Under the pieces are notes generated by a model that saw only the letters and a program-made list of their open reading frames with translations, searched no databases and was not told where the DNA came from. A stretch of 64,000 bases of DNA from contig FNQX01000011.1 in assembly GCA_900107575.1 (NCBI GenBank), positions 44,236-108,235 of the forward strand. Direction: 5' to 3'. Origin of the DNA: Lachnospiraceae bacterium NK3A20 (GTDB taxonomy: Bacteria > Bacillota > Clostridia > Lachnospirales > Lachnospiraceae). Positions 17,090 to 26,151 of the stretch are shown here, one piece after another. Both the position numbers and the translations under genes were made by a program. Position 1 is the stretch's first letter; each line of letters opens with the position of its first letter.

Positions 17090-19426
17090 ATGAGTCAGAT
17101 CAGAAGCTTCAACGATAACTGGACTTTTGCACTGGAGCGGGACATCGCGCAGGGCAAGGCGCCTCAGCCTGTCACATTACCCCACACCTGGTACACGGAT
17201 GAGGAATATATCCAGGAGAGCGGCACCTACCGCAAGCACTTCGATCTGAAGCTATCCGAAGGCCAGCGCGCCTTCCTGCGCTTCCACGGCGTCGATAAGG
17301 TCTGTACTATCAGTCTCAACGGCCATACGCTGGGTCATCACGAAGGCGGTTACACGATCTTCACCTTTGAGCTGACGCCGTATCTTGCGGAGACGGACAA
17401 TGAGCTCGTCGTCATCGCCAACAATGAAACCGGCAAAACGGTCTCTCCCCTCTCCGGCGACTTCGCCGTATTCGGCGGCATCCACCGCAAGGTAGAGCTG
17501 ATGATCACGGACGCACAGTGTTTCGATCATACCTTCTGGGGCACTGACGGCGTGATCTTTAATACCGGAGTATCGGATGGGAAGGCTTCTCTCTATGCCT
17601 TCTCCCGGGTGCTGAACGGTGCAGGAAGGGATGCAGAGAGCGGTCTGTCGATCCGCTACGACCTCGCAGACGCGGAGGGACAGCTGGTCGCGTCTCGGAC
17701 GATCGCTGCCACCGCACCCACGCAGGCCAGTACGGGCAGCCGAACAGACGGTGTGCCGGTCGTGGCCGCACAGGGAAATACAGCCTCTCTCTCGCAGTGT
17801 GCGTCTACGACAGCGCAGCAGGAACCTCCCGCCGCAAAGGATTACGACCTCATCCTCTCCCTGGATGACTTCCACCCGTGGAACGGCCTGGATCAGGCCT
17901 ATCTCTACACCGCGACGGCTACCCTGCTCGATGAGGATGACCGCGAACTCGACACAGTCACAAGGAAAGTCGGCTTCCGCAGCTTCTCCATCGACGTGGA
18001 CAGGGGCTTTTTCCTGAACGCAGAACACGTAAAGCTCCACGGCGTCGCGAAACACCAGGATTTCGACAAGGTATATTCTGCCGCAGGCGAGAAGGAGTGG
18101 CAGCGTGACATGGAGCTGATCTCCGAGATCGGCGCCAACTGCCTGCGCCTCTCCCACTACCCTCACCCGCAGCGCATCTATGACCTCGCGGACGAGAAGG
18201 GTCTCGTCGTATGGGCAGAGATCCCGATGCTGAAACTTACGAAGAATGAGGAACTCCTCGCCAATGCAGAGCAGCAGCTCACCGAAATGATCCTCCAGAA
18301 CATGCACCACCCCTCTATCTTCTTCTGGGGAGTGCAGAATGAGATCGCAATCTGGGGCGAAGAACCGTACATGTACGAGAAGATCGGCCGGCTGAATGAG
18401 CTGGTGCACGAGCTGGATTCCTCCCGCCTCTCTACGAGCTCCAATCTCAACGCGGTAGCAACTACCAGCCCTCTCAATCAGATCACGGATGTGACCGCCT
18501 ACAACGTTTACTACGGCTGGTACTACGGCAGCTTCGAGGATCACGGCAAATTCCTCGACGAGTTCCACAGGGACAACAGCAGGATGCCCCTTGGCATTTC
18601 GGAATACGGCGCGGATACAAACCTTGCCTACCATTCTGACCACCCCAGGGTCAACGACTACACCGAGGAGTTCCAGGCGCTGTACCACGAATCCGTCTAT
18701 CCCTCCATGCGCGACCGGGATTTCGTCTGGGGCTCCTTTGTCTGGAACATGTTCGATTTCGTGAGCCCGATCCGCACTGCCGCGAATATCAAGAACCGCA
18801 ACCTCAAGGGCCTTGTAACCTTCGACCGCCAAACGTGCAAGGATGCCTTCTATTACTACAAGGCGCAGTGGCGCAAAGATCCCGTGATCCATATCGCGGA
18901 ACAGCGTTTCGTCAACCGCTGCACCGATACCATGACCGTCAAGGTCTACTCCAACCAGCCAGAGGTCACACTGACCGCAGGCGGCAGGGATTATATTGCG
19001 GCCTCCTCCGAAGGTGTCTTCCGGTTCGAGAACATCCCTCTCTCCATGGGCGAGAACCACATGGTCGCCACTGCGGGATCCGTCCGGGACGAAGCTACCT
19101 TCCTCCGGCAGGAAACGGCAGATACGTCTTATGTTTACGTGGATCAGCACCCCGGCCTCAATGTCGCGAACTGGTTCGAGGATGAGCAGGAGAAGGCGCG
19201 CCTCTTCCCCGAGGACCGTTACAGCTTAAAAGACAGCATCGAGACCCTGCGCAGCAATGAAAAGGCATTCCATATGATCCGGGAAATGATGCCGGAAGTC
19301 GCAAAGGCCATGGAGGATGCGATGGGAAGCTTTGCGCTAGATCGCTTTGTCAGCTTCATGAAGCCCGACTACACCGAGGAGGAATTCATGAAAATGAATG
19401 CCCGCCTCCGGGAGATTGAGAAATAA
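17090..19426 (+). CDS. Glycoside hydrolase family 2 (beta-galactosidase/glucuronidase-like)
   Basis: A 778-aa cytosolic retaining glycosidase with no signal peptide. The N-terminal jelly-roll has VTLPHTWYTDEE and GTYRKHF; the immunoglobulin-like domain carries an Ala/Thr-rich insertion near residues 200-250. The TIM barrel has LHGVAKHQDF, the acid/base glutamate in FFWGVQNEIAIW, the nucleophile in GISEYGAD, and FVWNMFDF. AAGGAG lies before the ATG. It is followed by an AraC regulator, with a transporter and esterase nearby, suggesting a plant-glycan utilisation unit. The exact sugar is not determined. Confidence 0.92.
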   Translation: MSQIRSFNDNWTFALERDIAQGKAPQPVTLPHTWYTDEEYIQESGTYRKHFDLKLSEGQRAFLRFHGVDKVCTISLNGHTLGHHEGGYTIFTFELTPYLAETDNELVVIANNETGKTVSPLSGDFAVFGGIHRKVELMITDAQCFDHTFWGTDGVIFNTGVSDGKASLYAFSRVLNGAGRDAESGLSIRYDLADAEGQLVASRTIAATAPTQASTGSRTDGVPVVAAQGNTASLSQCASTTAQQEPPAAKDYDLILSLDDFHPWNGLDQAYLYTATATLLDEDDRELDTVTRKVGFRSFSIDVDRGFFLNAEHVKLHGVAKHQDFDKVYSAAGEKEWQRDMELISEIGANCLRLSHYPHPQRIYDLADEKGLVVWAEIPMLKLTKNEELLANAEQQLTEMILQNMHHPSIFFWGVQNEIAIWGEEPYMYEKIGRLNELVHELDSSRLSTSSNLNAVATTSPLNQITDVTAYNVYYGWYYGSFEDHGKFLDEFHRDNSRMPLGISEYGADTNLAYHSDHPRVNDYTEEFQALYHESVYPSMRDRDFVWGSFVWNMFDFVSPIRTAANIKNRNLKGLVTFDRQTCKDAFYYYKAQWRKDPVIHIAEQRFVNRCTDTMTVKVYSNQPEVTLTAGGRDYIAASSEGVFRFENIPLSMGENHMVATAGSVRDEATFLRQETADTSYVYVDQHPGLNVANWFEDEQEKARLFPEDRYSLKDSIETLRSNEKAFHMIREMMPEVAKAMEDAMGSFALDRFVSFMKPDYTEEEFMKMNARLREIEK

Positions 19427-19443
19427 TTCCCATTTGCTATACT
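19416..19443 (+). promoter_or_regulatory. Promoter giving a leaderless AraC-regulator mRNA
   Basis: TTGAGA (19416-19421), a 16-bp spacer and TATACT (19438-19443) overlap the end of the GH2 gene. The ATG of the regulator begins 7 nt after the -10 box, where transcription would start. There is no ribosome site before that ATG. Confidence 0.6.
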
Positions 19444-19449
19444 GCCATC

Positions 19450-20649
19450 ATGAGTGAACTTCCGGCAAAACTGGCGCACACCGCCAAAATCATCCAGGCG
19501 ATTTTCCACCTGCCTTTCGCCTGTCTTCGGACGGAGGAGGATATTGCGGCTTATTCCAGAGAATACCGCATCCTCCCGGACCAGACGTGGCTGGAGAAGG
19601 AGGCGCTGTCGCTGATCCTCGCGAATTCACGGAAAGATTCCATGAACTATTTCGAGGACGCGCTGCGCCTTCACGTCATCCTCTTCTATCTGGACGGGGC
19701 GCCGATCCTGATCGGTCCCTATCTCTCCGAAGGGATGAGCGCCGGCGCCTGTCAGAGGCTCCTTCGCAGCCGGCAGATCCGGTCGATGACGGCAGAGGAT
19801 CTGTTGATACGCTACGGCACCTTCCCCGTCATTCCGGACGCGCAGATGGACCGCATCAGCGCGGTGATCCTGGATGAGCTGGGTCTGTCCGATCTGAAGG
19901 AACACTATGTCTTCCACGAGAGCCTTGGCGATGCAGAGGCGGGGTATGACGACGGAGACTTCGCGCGTGTCAGCCGCGAGAATCTGGACAGCCACTACGC
20001 CATGGAACAGGACTACATGCGGGCGATTGAGAGCGGCAACTACTCCCGTGCAACGCGCCTGCAGGCACAGCTGCGTCATGAGGGTGCGGAGCTTTGGAGC
20101 AATGCGCCGGAGCTGGATTCCCTCCGCATCAGCGCAGCAGTCATGCGCGCCATGACAAGGGTTGCCGCTTACCGCGCCGGCATGCCGGCCTCCATTATCC
20201 ACAGCATTACCTCGGCCGCGGGCAGGCAGATCGCCCTCTCGAAATCCGCCCGGGAAATCGCGAAGATCAATCAGGACATGATCCGCAGCTTCTGCGAATA
20301 CATCTCCAGCCAGGCCGCGTCCCGTTACTCCGCCCTTGTCCAGTCCTGTCTCTACGCTATCTCGCAGGACTATGCAAAGCCTCTCACGACGGCAGATCTT
20401 GCGCGCGAGCTGGAAGTCTCGGAGACCTATCTCATCGCCCGTTTCCACGAGGAAACAGGGCAGACTCCCCTGCAAAAATTAAAGGCTGTCCGCATTGAAC
20501 GGGCAGCCCTTCTTCTTGTCTCCAGCAACGAGGATATTCAACAGATCAGTTCGAGAGTCGGCATCACGGACGCGAACTATTTCACCAAGCTCTTTCGTTC
20601 GGTCACGGGGATGACCCCCAGAGAATACCGGAAACGCAACCGGATCTGA
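19450..20649 (+). CDS. AraC-family transcriptional regulator
   Basis: A 399-aa regulator. The C-terminal ~100 residues form the double HTH domain: LTTADLARELEVSETYLIARFHEETG is cut here into helix 1 (ADLARELEVSETYL) and the linker, followed by the second HTH with DIQQISSRVGITDANYFTKL and the closing FRSVTGMTPREYRK. The long N-terminal part is a sensor domain of YesN-like type with no recognised ligand motif. It lies 23 bp after the GH2 gene and probably controls it, with the transporter and esterase as further candidates. A dedicated promoter suggests separate, low-level expression. Confidence 0.92.
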   Translation: MSELPAKLAHTAKIIQAIFHLPFACLRTEEDIAAYSREYRILPDQTWLEKEALSLILANSRKDSMNYFEDALRLHVILFYLDGAPILIGPYLSEGMSAGACQRLLRSRQIRSMTAEDLLIRYGTFPVIPDAQMDRISAVILDELGLSDLKEHYVFHESLGDAEAGYDDGDFARVSRENLDSHYAMEQDYMRAIESGNYSRATRLQAQLRHEGAELWSNAPELDSLRISAAVMRAMTRVAAYRAGMPASIIHSITSAAGRQIALSKSAREIAKINQDMIRSFCEYISSQAASRYSALVQSCLYAISQDYAKPLTTADLARELEVSETYLIARFHEETGQTPLQKLKAVRIERAALLLVSSNEDIQQISSRVGITDANYFTKLFRSVTGMTPREYRKRNRI

Positions 20650-21960
20650 TCAGCACCTGTCGGCTCTTGCCTCAATCCCTTCATTTCCAAAGAAGAGATA
20701 TTCGCCGTCTCTGTCGTACGGCTTCCATGCGGGCAGCCCCGAAATGCTGGGATTTCCCGTCTTCGCGAACGCGTCGATGGAAGAGGTCAAAAGCTTTGTG
20801 AGTTCCCTGTCCCAGTCCGTCATCGGCCGCCAGCAGGCGCCAATGTTCCCTATCGTGTACCAGAGCTCCGCCGAGTGGAAAGCCCCTGCGTCATCTCCCG
20901 GAAGGTGCCGCCCGAAGCAGAAATAGAAGGCCTTCCCGCCCTGCTCATTGACAAGCCGGCACCATTCCTTCGCCATGGGCGCGAGAGTTTCCGGCAGCAT
21001 GTCCTCCGTATTGGAGCTCATAAGGTACGGCACCGGAAGGAAGGCTCCCTCCCCGGCTGCCTTAATTGGATCCTTCGGGATGAGACGGCCGTCAACGTGC
21101 GGGCAGAGGTGCAGGAGGAGATTCCTGTCCGCCGACTTACCCATTGCGTCGAATACCTGCGCGGGCGAAAGCTTCCTCCAGTCTTCCGGGCCATCTCCCA
21201 TGGCCTTTACCGTCTCCTCCCAATAGGCGTAAGAGTCCTCCACGGGATCCACCTTCGCGAATTCCCTGCCGAGGCCGCCGCCGGACGCCATGTAAATAGA
21301 GGAAATTCCAAGCTCCCGCGACATCGGCGAGAGTGCGAGCTGCTGGATGCTCATCGCGCCGGCAGACTGCCCCATGAGCGTGATGGCGAAGGGATTGCCG
21401 CCGAACTCCTCAATGTGACGATGTACCCAGCCTATCGCTGTCAGCTGGTCGTAGAGGCCGTAGTTGCCCGTATGCCCTGACTCCTCTTCCAGTGCCTTCG
21501 CGGCGAAGAAGCCGAAGATCGCGAGCCTGTAATTGATTGACACGAAGATGTCGCCCTTCTTCGCGTAGGCCGTTCCCATCATGTGCTGCTCGTTGCCGCA
21601 GCCTCCCATGAACGCGCCGCCGTGGATATAGAGGATGACATTTGCGTTCTCTGCATGCTCCGGCGCCCAGATATTGAGGAAGAGACAGTCCTCGTCGTAG
21701 TCGTAGTGGTCTCCCTTGCGGAATTCCTTATAGTAGAAAGGCTCCGGCGTCTGCTCACTTTCGCCCCGGAATGTCCGCATCTGCGGGCAGGCCGCGCCGA
21801 AGTGTGTCGCGTCATAGACCCCTTCCCATGCATCCACCGGAACGGGATATTTCCAGCGCTCCGCACTCGCGTAGCGAATACCGCGGAAGGAAAGCGTGCC
21901 GTCATCCATCCGTAAGCCTTTTATTTTCCCCATGGAGGTATTGAATTCTACTGTATTCAT
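20650..21960 (-). CDS. Type B carboxylesterase family hydrolase
   Basis: A 436-aa alpha/beta hydrolase of the carboxylesterase/lipase type B family. It has the DCLFLNIWAPE block, the oxyanion-hole IHGGAFMGG and the nucleophile elbow GQSAGAMS. The candidate histidine is near the C-terminal FHSAELWYTIG, where the family histidine precedes S/A-E. No signal peptide is present, so it acts in the cytosol. It probably deacylates imported ester-bearing glycosides, as it shares a strand with the GPH transporter. It is separated from that gene by a terminator-like hairpin. Confidence 0.88.
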   Translation of the reverse strand: MNTVEFNTSMGKIKGLRMDDGTLSFRGIRYASAERWKYPVPVDAWEGVYDATHFGAACPQMRTFRGESEQTPEPFYYKEFRKGDHYDYDEDCLFLNIWAPEHAENANVILYIHGGAFMGGCGNEQHMMGTAYAKKGDIFVSINYRLAIFGFFAAKALEEESGHTGNYGLYDQLTAIGWVHRHIEEFGGNPFAITLMGQSAGAMSIQQLALSPMSRELGISSIYMASGGGLGREFAKVDPVEDSYAYWEETVKAMGDGPEDWRKLSPAQVFDAMGKSADRNLLLHLCPHVDGRLIPKDPIKAAGEGAFLPVPYLMSSNTEDMLPETLAPMAKEWCRLVNEQGGKAFYFCFGRHLPGDDAGAFHSAELWYTIGNIGACWRPMTDWDRELTKLLTSSIDAFAKTGNPSISGLPAWKPYDRDGEYLFFGNEGIEARADRC

Positions 21961-21990
21961 TTCTTGCTCCGTTTCTGTACTGATATCAAA

Positions 21991-22032
21991 AATCCCTTCC
22001 GGGAGCCGGGTTGCGCGTTTCCTGGAAGGGAT
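21991..22032 (-). terminator. Hairpin terminator between transporter and esterase genes
   Basis: Arms ATCCCTTCC and GGAAGGGAT flank a 23-nt GC-rich loop. On the minus strand the second arm is followed by TTTTTG. It lies 18 bp after the transporter stop and 31 bp before the esterase start, so it could end or attenuate read-through. Confidence 0.65.
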
Positions 22033-22049
22033 GCTGTGTCAATCTGAGA

Positions 22050-23489
22050 TTATTCTTCTCCGGCCGCCTGCCGCGCTGCCAGCTCAGCCTCACGCTTCGC
22101 ATGGAGTGCCTCGTGCATCTCGGCGGACTTCTTCTGTGTCAGAGGATAGATGAGGCCGATGCCAATAAGGATCAGGACCGCGCCGATCGCGGGCATACCC
22201 ATGAGGAGTTTGCGTACATTCTCTCCGAAACCCTCGGGCTGTACCTTGGCGCCTGCCACGAAGCCCACCGCGCCGATGAGCGCCGTGGAGATGGACGCCG
22301 TCAGAGCAGAACCGATCTTGCGGGAGAAAGTATAAATTGAGAACAGCGTGCCGTCACTGCGGTCTCCGGATTTGTACTCCTGATAGTCGATCGCCTCGGT
22401 TACCATCGCCCATACCAGCATGACGAAAACAGTGGAGCCCAGCCCCGCAATGGAGTTGATCGCCATGAAAGCGTAGACATTGGGGATGGGGATGAAAAAG
22501 AGAATCCCGTAGGCCACCATCGTGTAAACCGCCGCCATAATGATGAATTTGCGGCTGCCGAATTTCTTGGCGAGCTTCGGCACGAAGAAAAACGCTACGA
22601 TCATCGCGGGGAGTCCGATGATGGAGGTCAGGCTCATCGCGCGGGGCATGTGGTAGTACTCACGGAAGAGGTAGCTCTGCATGGACTGCACCGACAGGAA
22701 CATGGAGCCGATGGTCGCCACCATGATGCCGATCATGGCGCGGTTGGTGAAGGCCTCCTTCACCGAGCGGAAGAAGCTGTATTTCTGCCCGCCAGTAGCT
22801 GCGGCTGCGCCTGTTGTTTTCGCGAATTTGTGCTCCTGCTGGATTCTCTCCTTGGAGAAGAGGGTCAGCATGATGTAGAAGATCACGGAGAGGATGCCTG
22901 CCGCAATTGCCATGATGAAATATCCGGATGCGACGGGATTGCCCTCTTTGTCCCAGATCATCAGCGATACGACGGGAATGAACAGCATGCCGACGCCGAT
23001 ACCGCCGAAGGATCTCGCACGGGAGAGCTTGGTGCGCTCGATGGGATCGTCGGTGATCACGGATGCCATCGCGCCGTAGGGCATCGAAGTGCCGGTGTAA
23101 GCCATGCCGTAGAGGATGTAAACGACGCAGACCCAGACATGTTTGAACAGCTCAGGGAAATTGGAGACGTCGGTGAAACACAGAACACCCGAAATCGCCA
23201 GCGGCACCATGAATACTCTGACCCAGGGGATGAACTTCCTGCCCGACTTGCCGATGCGGAAGCGGTCCGGCAGCGAGCCAATCATGGGATCGTTGATCGC
23301 GTCCCAGATTCTCGCCCAGAAAAAGAGCAGCGCCATGAACGCCGGGCTGATCTTCAGAACGTAGGTACAGAAGGTCAGGTAGAACGCGCTGATGTAGAGA
23401 TTGACTAAGCTGCCGCCGAAGTCGCCGCAGAAATAGCCGAACTGTTCCAGCGGGGATACCTTGGCACTGATGTGATTGTTATCCTTCAT
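22050..23489 (-). CDS. GPH-family sugar:cation symporter (MFS)
   Basis: A 479-aa, twelve-helix inner-membrane transporter of the glycoside-pentoside-hexuronide:cation family (MelB/XynP type). The N-terminal EQFGYFCGDFGGSLVN and the cation-site DAINDPMIGSLPDR are diagnostic. PYGAMASVITDDPIERTKL follows in the fourth to sixth helices. The C-terminus is polar. It faces the RlmI-like gene across 169 bp and is upstream of the esterase. It probably imports an oligosaccharide or glycoside for the GH2 enzyme and the esterase. Confidence 0.93.
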   Translation of the reverse strand: MKDNNHISAKVSPLEQFGYFCGDFGGSLVNLYISAFYLTFCTYVLKISPAFMALLFFWARIWDAINDPMIGSLPDRFRIGKSGRKFIPWVRVFMVPLAISGVLCFTDVSNFPELFKHVWVCVVYILYGMAYTGTSMPYGAMASVITDDPIERTKLSRARSFGGIGVGMLFIPVVSLMIWDKEGNPVASGYFIMAIAAGILSVIFYIMLTLFSKERIQQEHKFAKTTGAAAATGGQKYSFFRSVKEAFTNRAMIGIMVATIGSMFLSVQSMQSYLFREYYHMPRAMSLTSIIGLPAMIVAFFFVPKLAKKFGSRKFIIMAAVYTMVAYGILFFIPIPNVYAFMAINSIAGLGSTVFVMLVWAMVTEAIDYQEYKSGDRSDGTLFSIYTFSRKIGSALTASISTALIGAVGFVAGAKVQPEGFGENVRKLLMGMPAIGAVLILIGIGLIYPLTQKKSAEMHEALHAKREAELAARQAAGEE

Positions 23490-23623
23490 AGGAATGCTCC
23501 TTCTTCTCGAAATGAATCGTTACGCCGGACGAGCTCTGTCCGGTCACTGTACACAGTCTAGCCTCCCGCCGCCGGCGAAAATAGAAGGATATCCTGTTGT
23601 ATCGCAAATTATCACGGTGCCTG

Positions 23624-23652
23624 TTGTCAACCTGTGGCGCGTCAACTAAAAT
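23624..23652 (+). promoter_or_regulatory. Promoter giving a leaderless rlmI-like mRNA
   Basis: TTGTCA (23624-23629), a 17-bp spacer and TAAAAT (23647-23652) place the transcription start at the A of the ATG (23659). The ATG has no ribosome site upstream. Confidence 0.65.
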
Positions 23653-23658
23653 GGCGTC

Positions 23659-25092
23659 ATGACGATCAAAGATTATCTGAACTACAACTGCAAAGACACC
23701 ACGGATCTTGTATCCCGCGGCGTCGTCACGATACGCAAAAGGGAAGGCCGCGAGTTCAAGGCAGGCGGCGCCTGGATCTATGACAATGAGATTGGGAGCG
23801 TCGAAGGGGCATTCCCGAACGGCAGCATTGTGACTGTCCGCGATTTCGACGGGTATTTCCTGGGCTACGGCTGCATCAACCTCAATTCCAAAATCCGCGT
23901 GCGAATGCTCTCCCGCAGGGAAGAGGACATCATCACGCCCGCCTTCCTCTATCAGCGGGTGAAGGCCGCCTGGGAGTACCGAAAGAGTGTCATCGACACC
24001 TCCTCCTGCCGTGTGATCTTCGGCGAGGCGGATTTCCTGCCGGGCCTGACCGTCGACAAATATGAGACTGTCCTCGTCGTGGAATCTCTCGCCCTGGGGC
24101 TGGAGGTTCCGACCGCAGCGCCCCTTATTGGGGAAAACAGCAGGCCTGCCGACACCACGGAGGCCGCAGCCACAGCTGTGCCCGCCGGTGCAGGTTCCGA
24201 AGCTGCCTTCACAAAAGACGCCGGGAATGAAACAGCCCGCAAGGATAACCCTGCGACAGTGGCGGGAGCACAGCGCGGTGCGAATCTCAAAACGATCGCT
24301 CTCTCCGCTCTCGTGCAGGTGCTGGCTGAGGATGGCATCGCCGTCACCGGCATCTATGAGCGAAGCGACGCCAAAGTCCGCGAGAAGGAAGGCCTGGAAC
24401 GCAGCAAGGGCTTCCTCTCCGAAGAGTTCGATACGAAGGTTCCGATCACGGAGAACGGCATCCGCTACATCGTGGATGTGAAGGACGGCCAGAAGACCGG
24501 CTTCTTCCTCGATCAGAAGCTGAACCGTCTCTCGATCCATTCCATCTGCAAAAACGCGGGCGAAGTCCTCGACTGCTTCACCCACACGGGCTCCTTCGGA
24601 CTGAATGCCGCCATCGCCGGCGCGCGGCACGTCGTCTCCATCGACGCCTCCGAGCTTGCGATCACACAGGCGAAGGAAAATGCGCGGCTCAATGGTCTGG
24701 ACGAGCGGATTGATTATATCGTTGGGGATGTCTTCGATTTTCTCCCGAAAGAGCGGGAGGCAGGCAAACAGTACGATGTCGTGATCCTCGACCCGCCCGC
24801 GTTCACCAAGTCCCGCAATTCCGTCAAGGCAGCCTCCCACGGCTACCGCGAGATCAACGCGGACGGCCTGCGGCTCGTGAAGGACGGTGGGTTCCTCGCA
24901 ACGTGCAGCTGCTCACATTTCATGGAGCCGGAGCTGTTCCGCGAGGCCATCGCACAGGCGGCAAAGGATGCGCACAAGCGCCTTCGCCAGGTTGAATTCC
25001 GCCAGCAGGCGCCGGACCACCCGATCCTGTGGGCGAGCGACGCCTCCTACTACCTCAAGTTCTATATCTTCCAGGTGGTCGATGAGAGATAA
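23659..25092 (+). CDS. rlmI: RlmI-like 23S rRNA (cytosine-C5) methyltransferase
   Basis: A 477-aa class I SAM methyltransferase of the RlmI/RlmK type. The N-terminal PUA-like domain (about 20-95) has AGGAWIYDNEI. The EEHD-like middle domain ends in FGEADFLPGLTVDKY. The Rossmann domain has VKDGQKTGFFLDQKLNR, VLDCFTHTGSFGLNAA and the catalytic ILDPPAFTKSR and CSCSHFM motifs. An Ala/Thr-rich insertion of about 60 residues (roughly 150-212) makes it longer than the usual ~390-400 aa. The specific target base is inferred from the family. Confidence 0.88.
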   Translation: MTIKDYLNYNCKDTTDLVSRGVVTIRKREGREFKAGGAWIYDNEIGSVEGAFPNGSIVTVRDFDGYFLGYGCINLNSKIRVRMLSRREEDIITPAFLYQRVKAAWEYRKSVIDTSSCRVIFGEADFLPGLTVDKYETVLVVESLALGLEVPTAAPLIGENSRPADTTEAAATAVPAGAGSEAAFTKDAGNETARKDNPATVAGAQRGANLKTIALSALVQVLAEDGIAVTGIYERSDAKVREKEGLERSKGFLSEEFDTKVPITENGIRYIVDVKDGQKTGFFLDQKLNRLSIHSICKNAGEVLDCFTHTGSFGLNAAIAGARHVVSIDASELAITQAKENARLNGLDERIDYIVGDVFDFLPKEREAGKQYDVVILDPPAFTKSRNSVKAASHGYREINADGLRLVKDGGFLATCSCSHFMEPELFREAIAQAAKDAHKRLRQVEFRQQAPDHPILWASDASYYLKFYIFQVVDER

Positions 25093-25257
25093 CAGAAAGG
25101 CCCGCGAAAGTGCCCCATTGAATGAGTGGATCTTATGGGAAGCGAACGAAGACTACACGAAAAGACACGAGATTGTCGTATGGGAAGTATCTACATCTTC
25201 CGTGGCGCAAATAGGAAATGAATGTTCACATACAGGAATTGTAAGGAGAACAGAAAT

Positions 25258-25785
25258 ATGCAGCAGCTTGAGCTCTGGGATATTTACGATGAGAATAAAC
25301 AAAAGACAGGCCGCCTGATGAAACGCAACGACTGGAACATGAAGCCAGGCGATTATCACCTCTCTGTCCTCGGCATTGTCACCGACCTGCACGGCAACTA
25401 CCTCATCACGAAGCGCAAGGCGGATAAACAGTGGGCCCCCGGCAGCTGGGAGGTCTCCGGCGGCGGCGTGAAGGCCGGCGAGACCTCCCTCGATGCCGTG
25501 AAACGCGAAGTGGCAGAAGAGACCGGCCTTGATACGGAGAACGCGATGATCAGCTTCCTCACTTCCTACAAGAGTGAGAACACGCAGGAGAAGAACAACT
25601 ACATCGTCGACATCTACCACCTCATCATGAATTTCAGCGTCGCCGACGTGCATGCGCAGGAATCCGAAACCGACGGCTTCGATATCTGCGATTTCGACAA
25701 GATCAAAGAGCTCGGCGAGGCAGGCAAATTCCTGCACTATAAAAGACTCCTGCCGGCCTTCGCGGCGATTGCGCACGGGATGTGA
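25258..25785 (+). CDS. Nudix hydrolase
   Basis: A 175-aa Mg-dependent pyrophosphohydrolase. The Nudix box is complete: GGVKAGETSLDAVKREVAEE begins it and TGLD closes it. The N-terminus WDIYDENKQKTGRLMKR resembles the YfcD/IPP-isomerase-like Nudix group. The ATG at 25258 is chosen for AAGGAG 8 nt upstream; the frame is open 12 codons further. The 165 bp before it, after the rlmI-like gene, hold no gene that I can support. The substrate is not predictable. Confidence 0.9.
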   Translation: MQQLELWDIYDENKQKTGRLMKRNDWNMKPGDYHLSVLGIVTDLHGNYLITKRKADKQWAPGSWEVSGGGVKAGETSLDAVKREVAEETGLDTENAMISFLTSYKSENTQEKNNYIVDIYHLIMNFSVADVHAQESETDGFDICDFDKIKELGEAGKFLHYKRLLPAFAAIAHGM

Positions 25786-25871
25786 TTTTACCGCACAACA
25801 GTTCTATGGCGGATGGCGCTTTCCTGTTTCTGTATTGTCTTCGTACTGCGTGTCAGCCTTATATTTTCTCA

Positions 25872-25900
25872 TTGACAACGACCGGCTCGTTTAGTATGAT
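25872..25900 (+). promoter_or_regulatory. Promoter of tRNA-Pro
   Basis: TTGACA (25872-25877), a 17-bp spacer and TATGAT (25895-25900) lie 43 bp before the tRNA. This is a near-consensus housekeeping promoter. Confidence 0.85.
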
Positions 25901-25943
25901 ATCTTTTGCCTCGAGCGAAGGGTCGCTGAGGCAGGAATCACAT

Positions 25944-26017
25944 CGAGGCGTGGCTCAGTTTGGTAGAGCGCTGCGTTCGGGACGCAGAGGCCGCAAGTTC
26001 GAATCTTGTCGCCTCGA
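25944..26017 (+). tRNA. tRNA-Pro (anticodon CGG), prophage attachment gene
   Basis: A 74-nt cloverleaf: acceptor CGAGGCG pairs with CGCCTCG, the discriminator is A, the anticodon stem CTGCG/CGCAG holds the loop TTCGGGA, and the T-arm is CAAG-TTCGAAT-CTTG. CCA is not encoded. The last 23 nt coincide with attL, so integration keeps the tRNA whole. It reads codon CCG. Confidence 0.96.
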
Positions 26018-26018
26018 T
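25995..26018 (+). other. attL core
   Basis: A 24-bp sequence beginning AAGTTCGAATCTTG and ending GCCTCGAT is identical to 58963-58986. It covers the T-arm and acceptor 3' strand of tRNA-Pro. Confidence 0.95.
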
Positions 26019-26030
26019 GACATGCATAAA

Positions 26031-26080
26031 TGCCGTATTTCCAAGTATTGAATTTTTATTGGAAATACGGCGTTTTCTTT
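26031..26080 (+). terminator. Phage-supplied terminator behind the tRNA
   Basis: A 13-bp stem (GCCGTATTTCCAA, 26032-26044, with 26059-26071) and a 14-nt loop are followed by GTTTTCTTTTTCC. It lies inside attL, so it replaces the tRNA's original terminator, which is now beyond attR. Confidence 0.85.
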
Positions 26081-26151
26081 TTCCATCGTTTGGTTTTATT
26101 AAATCTGATTTGCATATTTTAAATTAAATTTGCGTAGAATGAAGTGAAAAC

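Noticed and set aside
17252..19150. 632-codon minus-strand frame opposite the GH2 gene
   Set aside because: It is an antisense shadow; all GH2 motifs are on the plus strand.
23479..24840. 453-codon minus-strand frame opposite the rlmI-like gene
   Set aside because: The plus strand encodes clear RlmI domains; the minus frame is an antisense shadow caused by GC-rich codon use.
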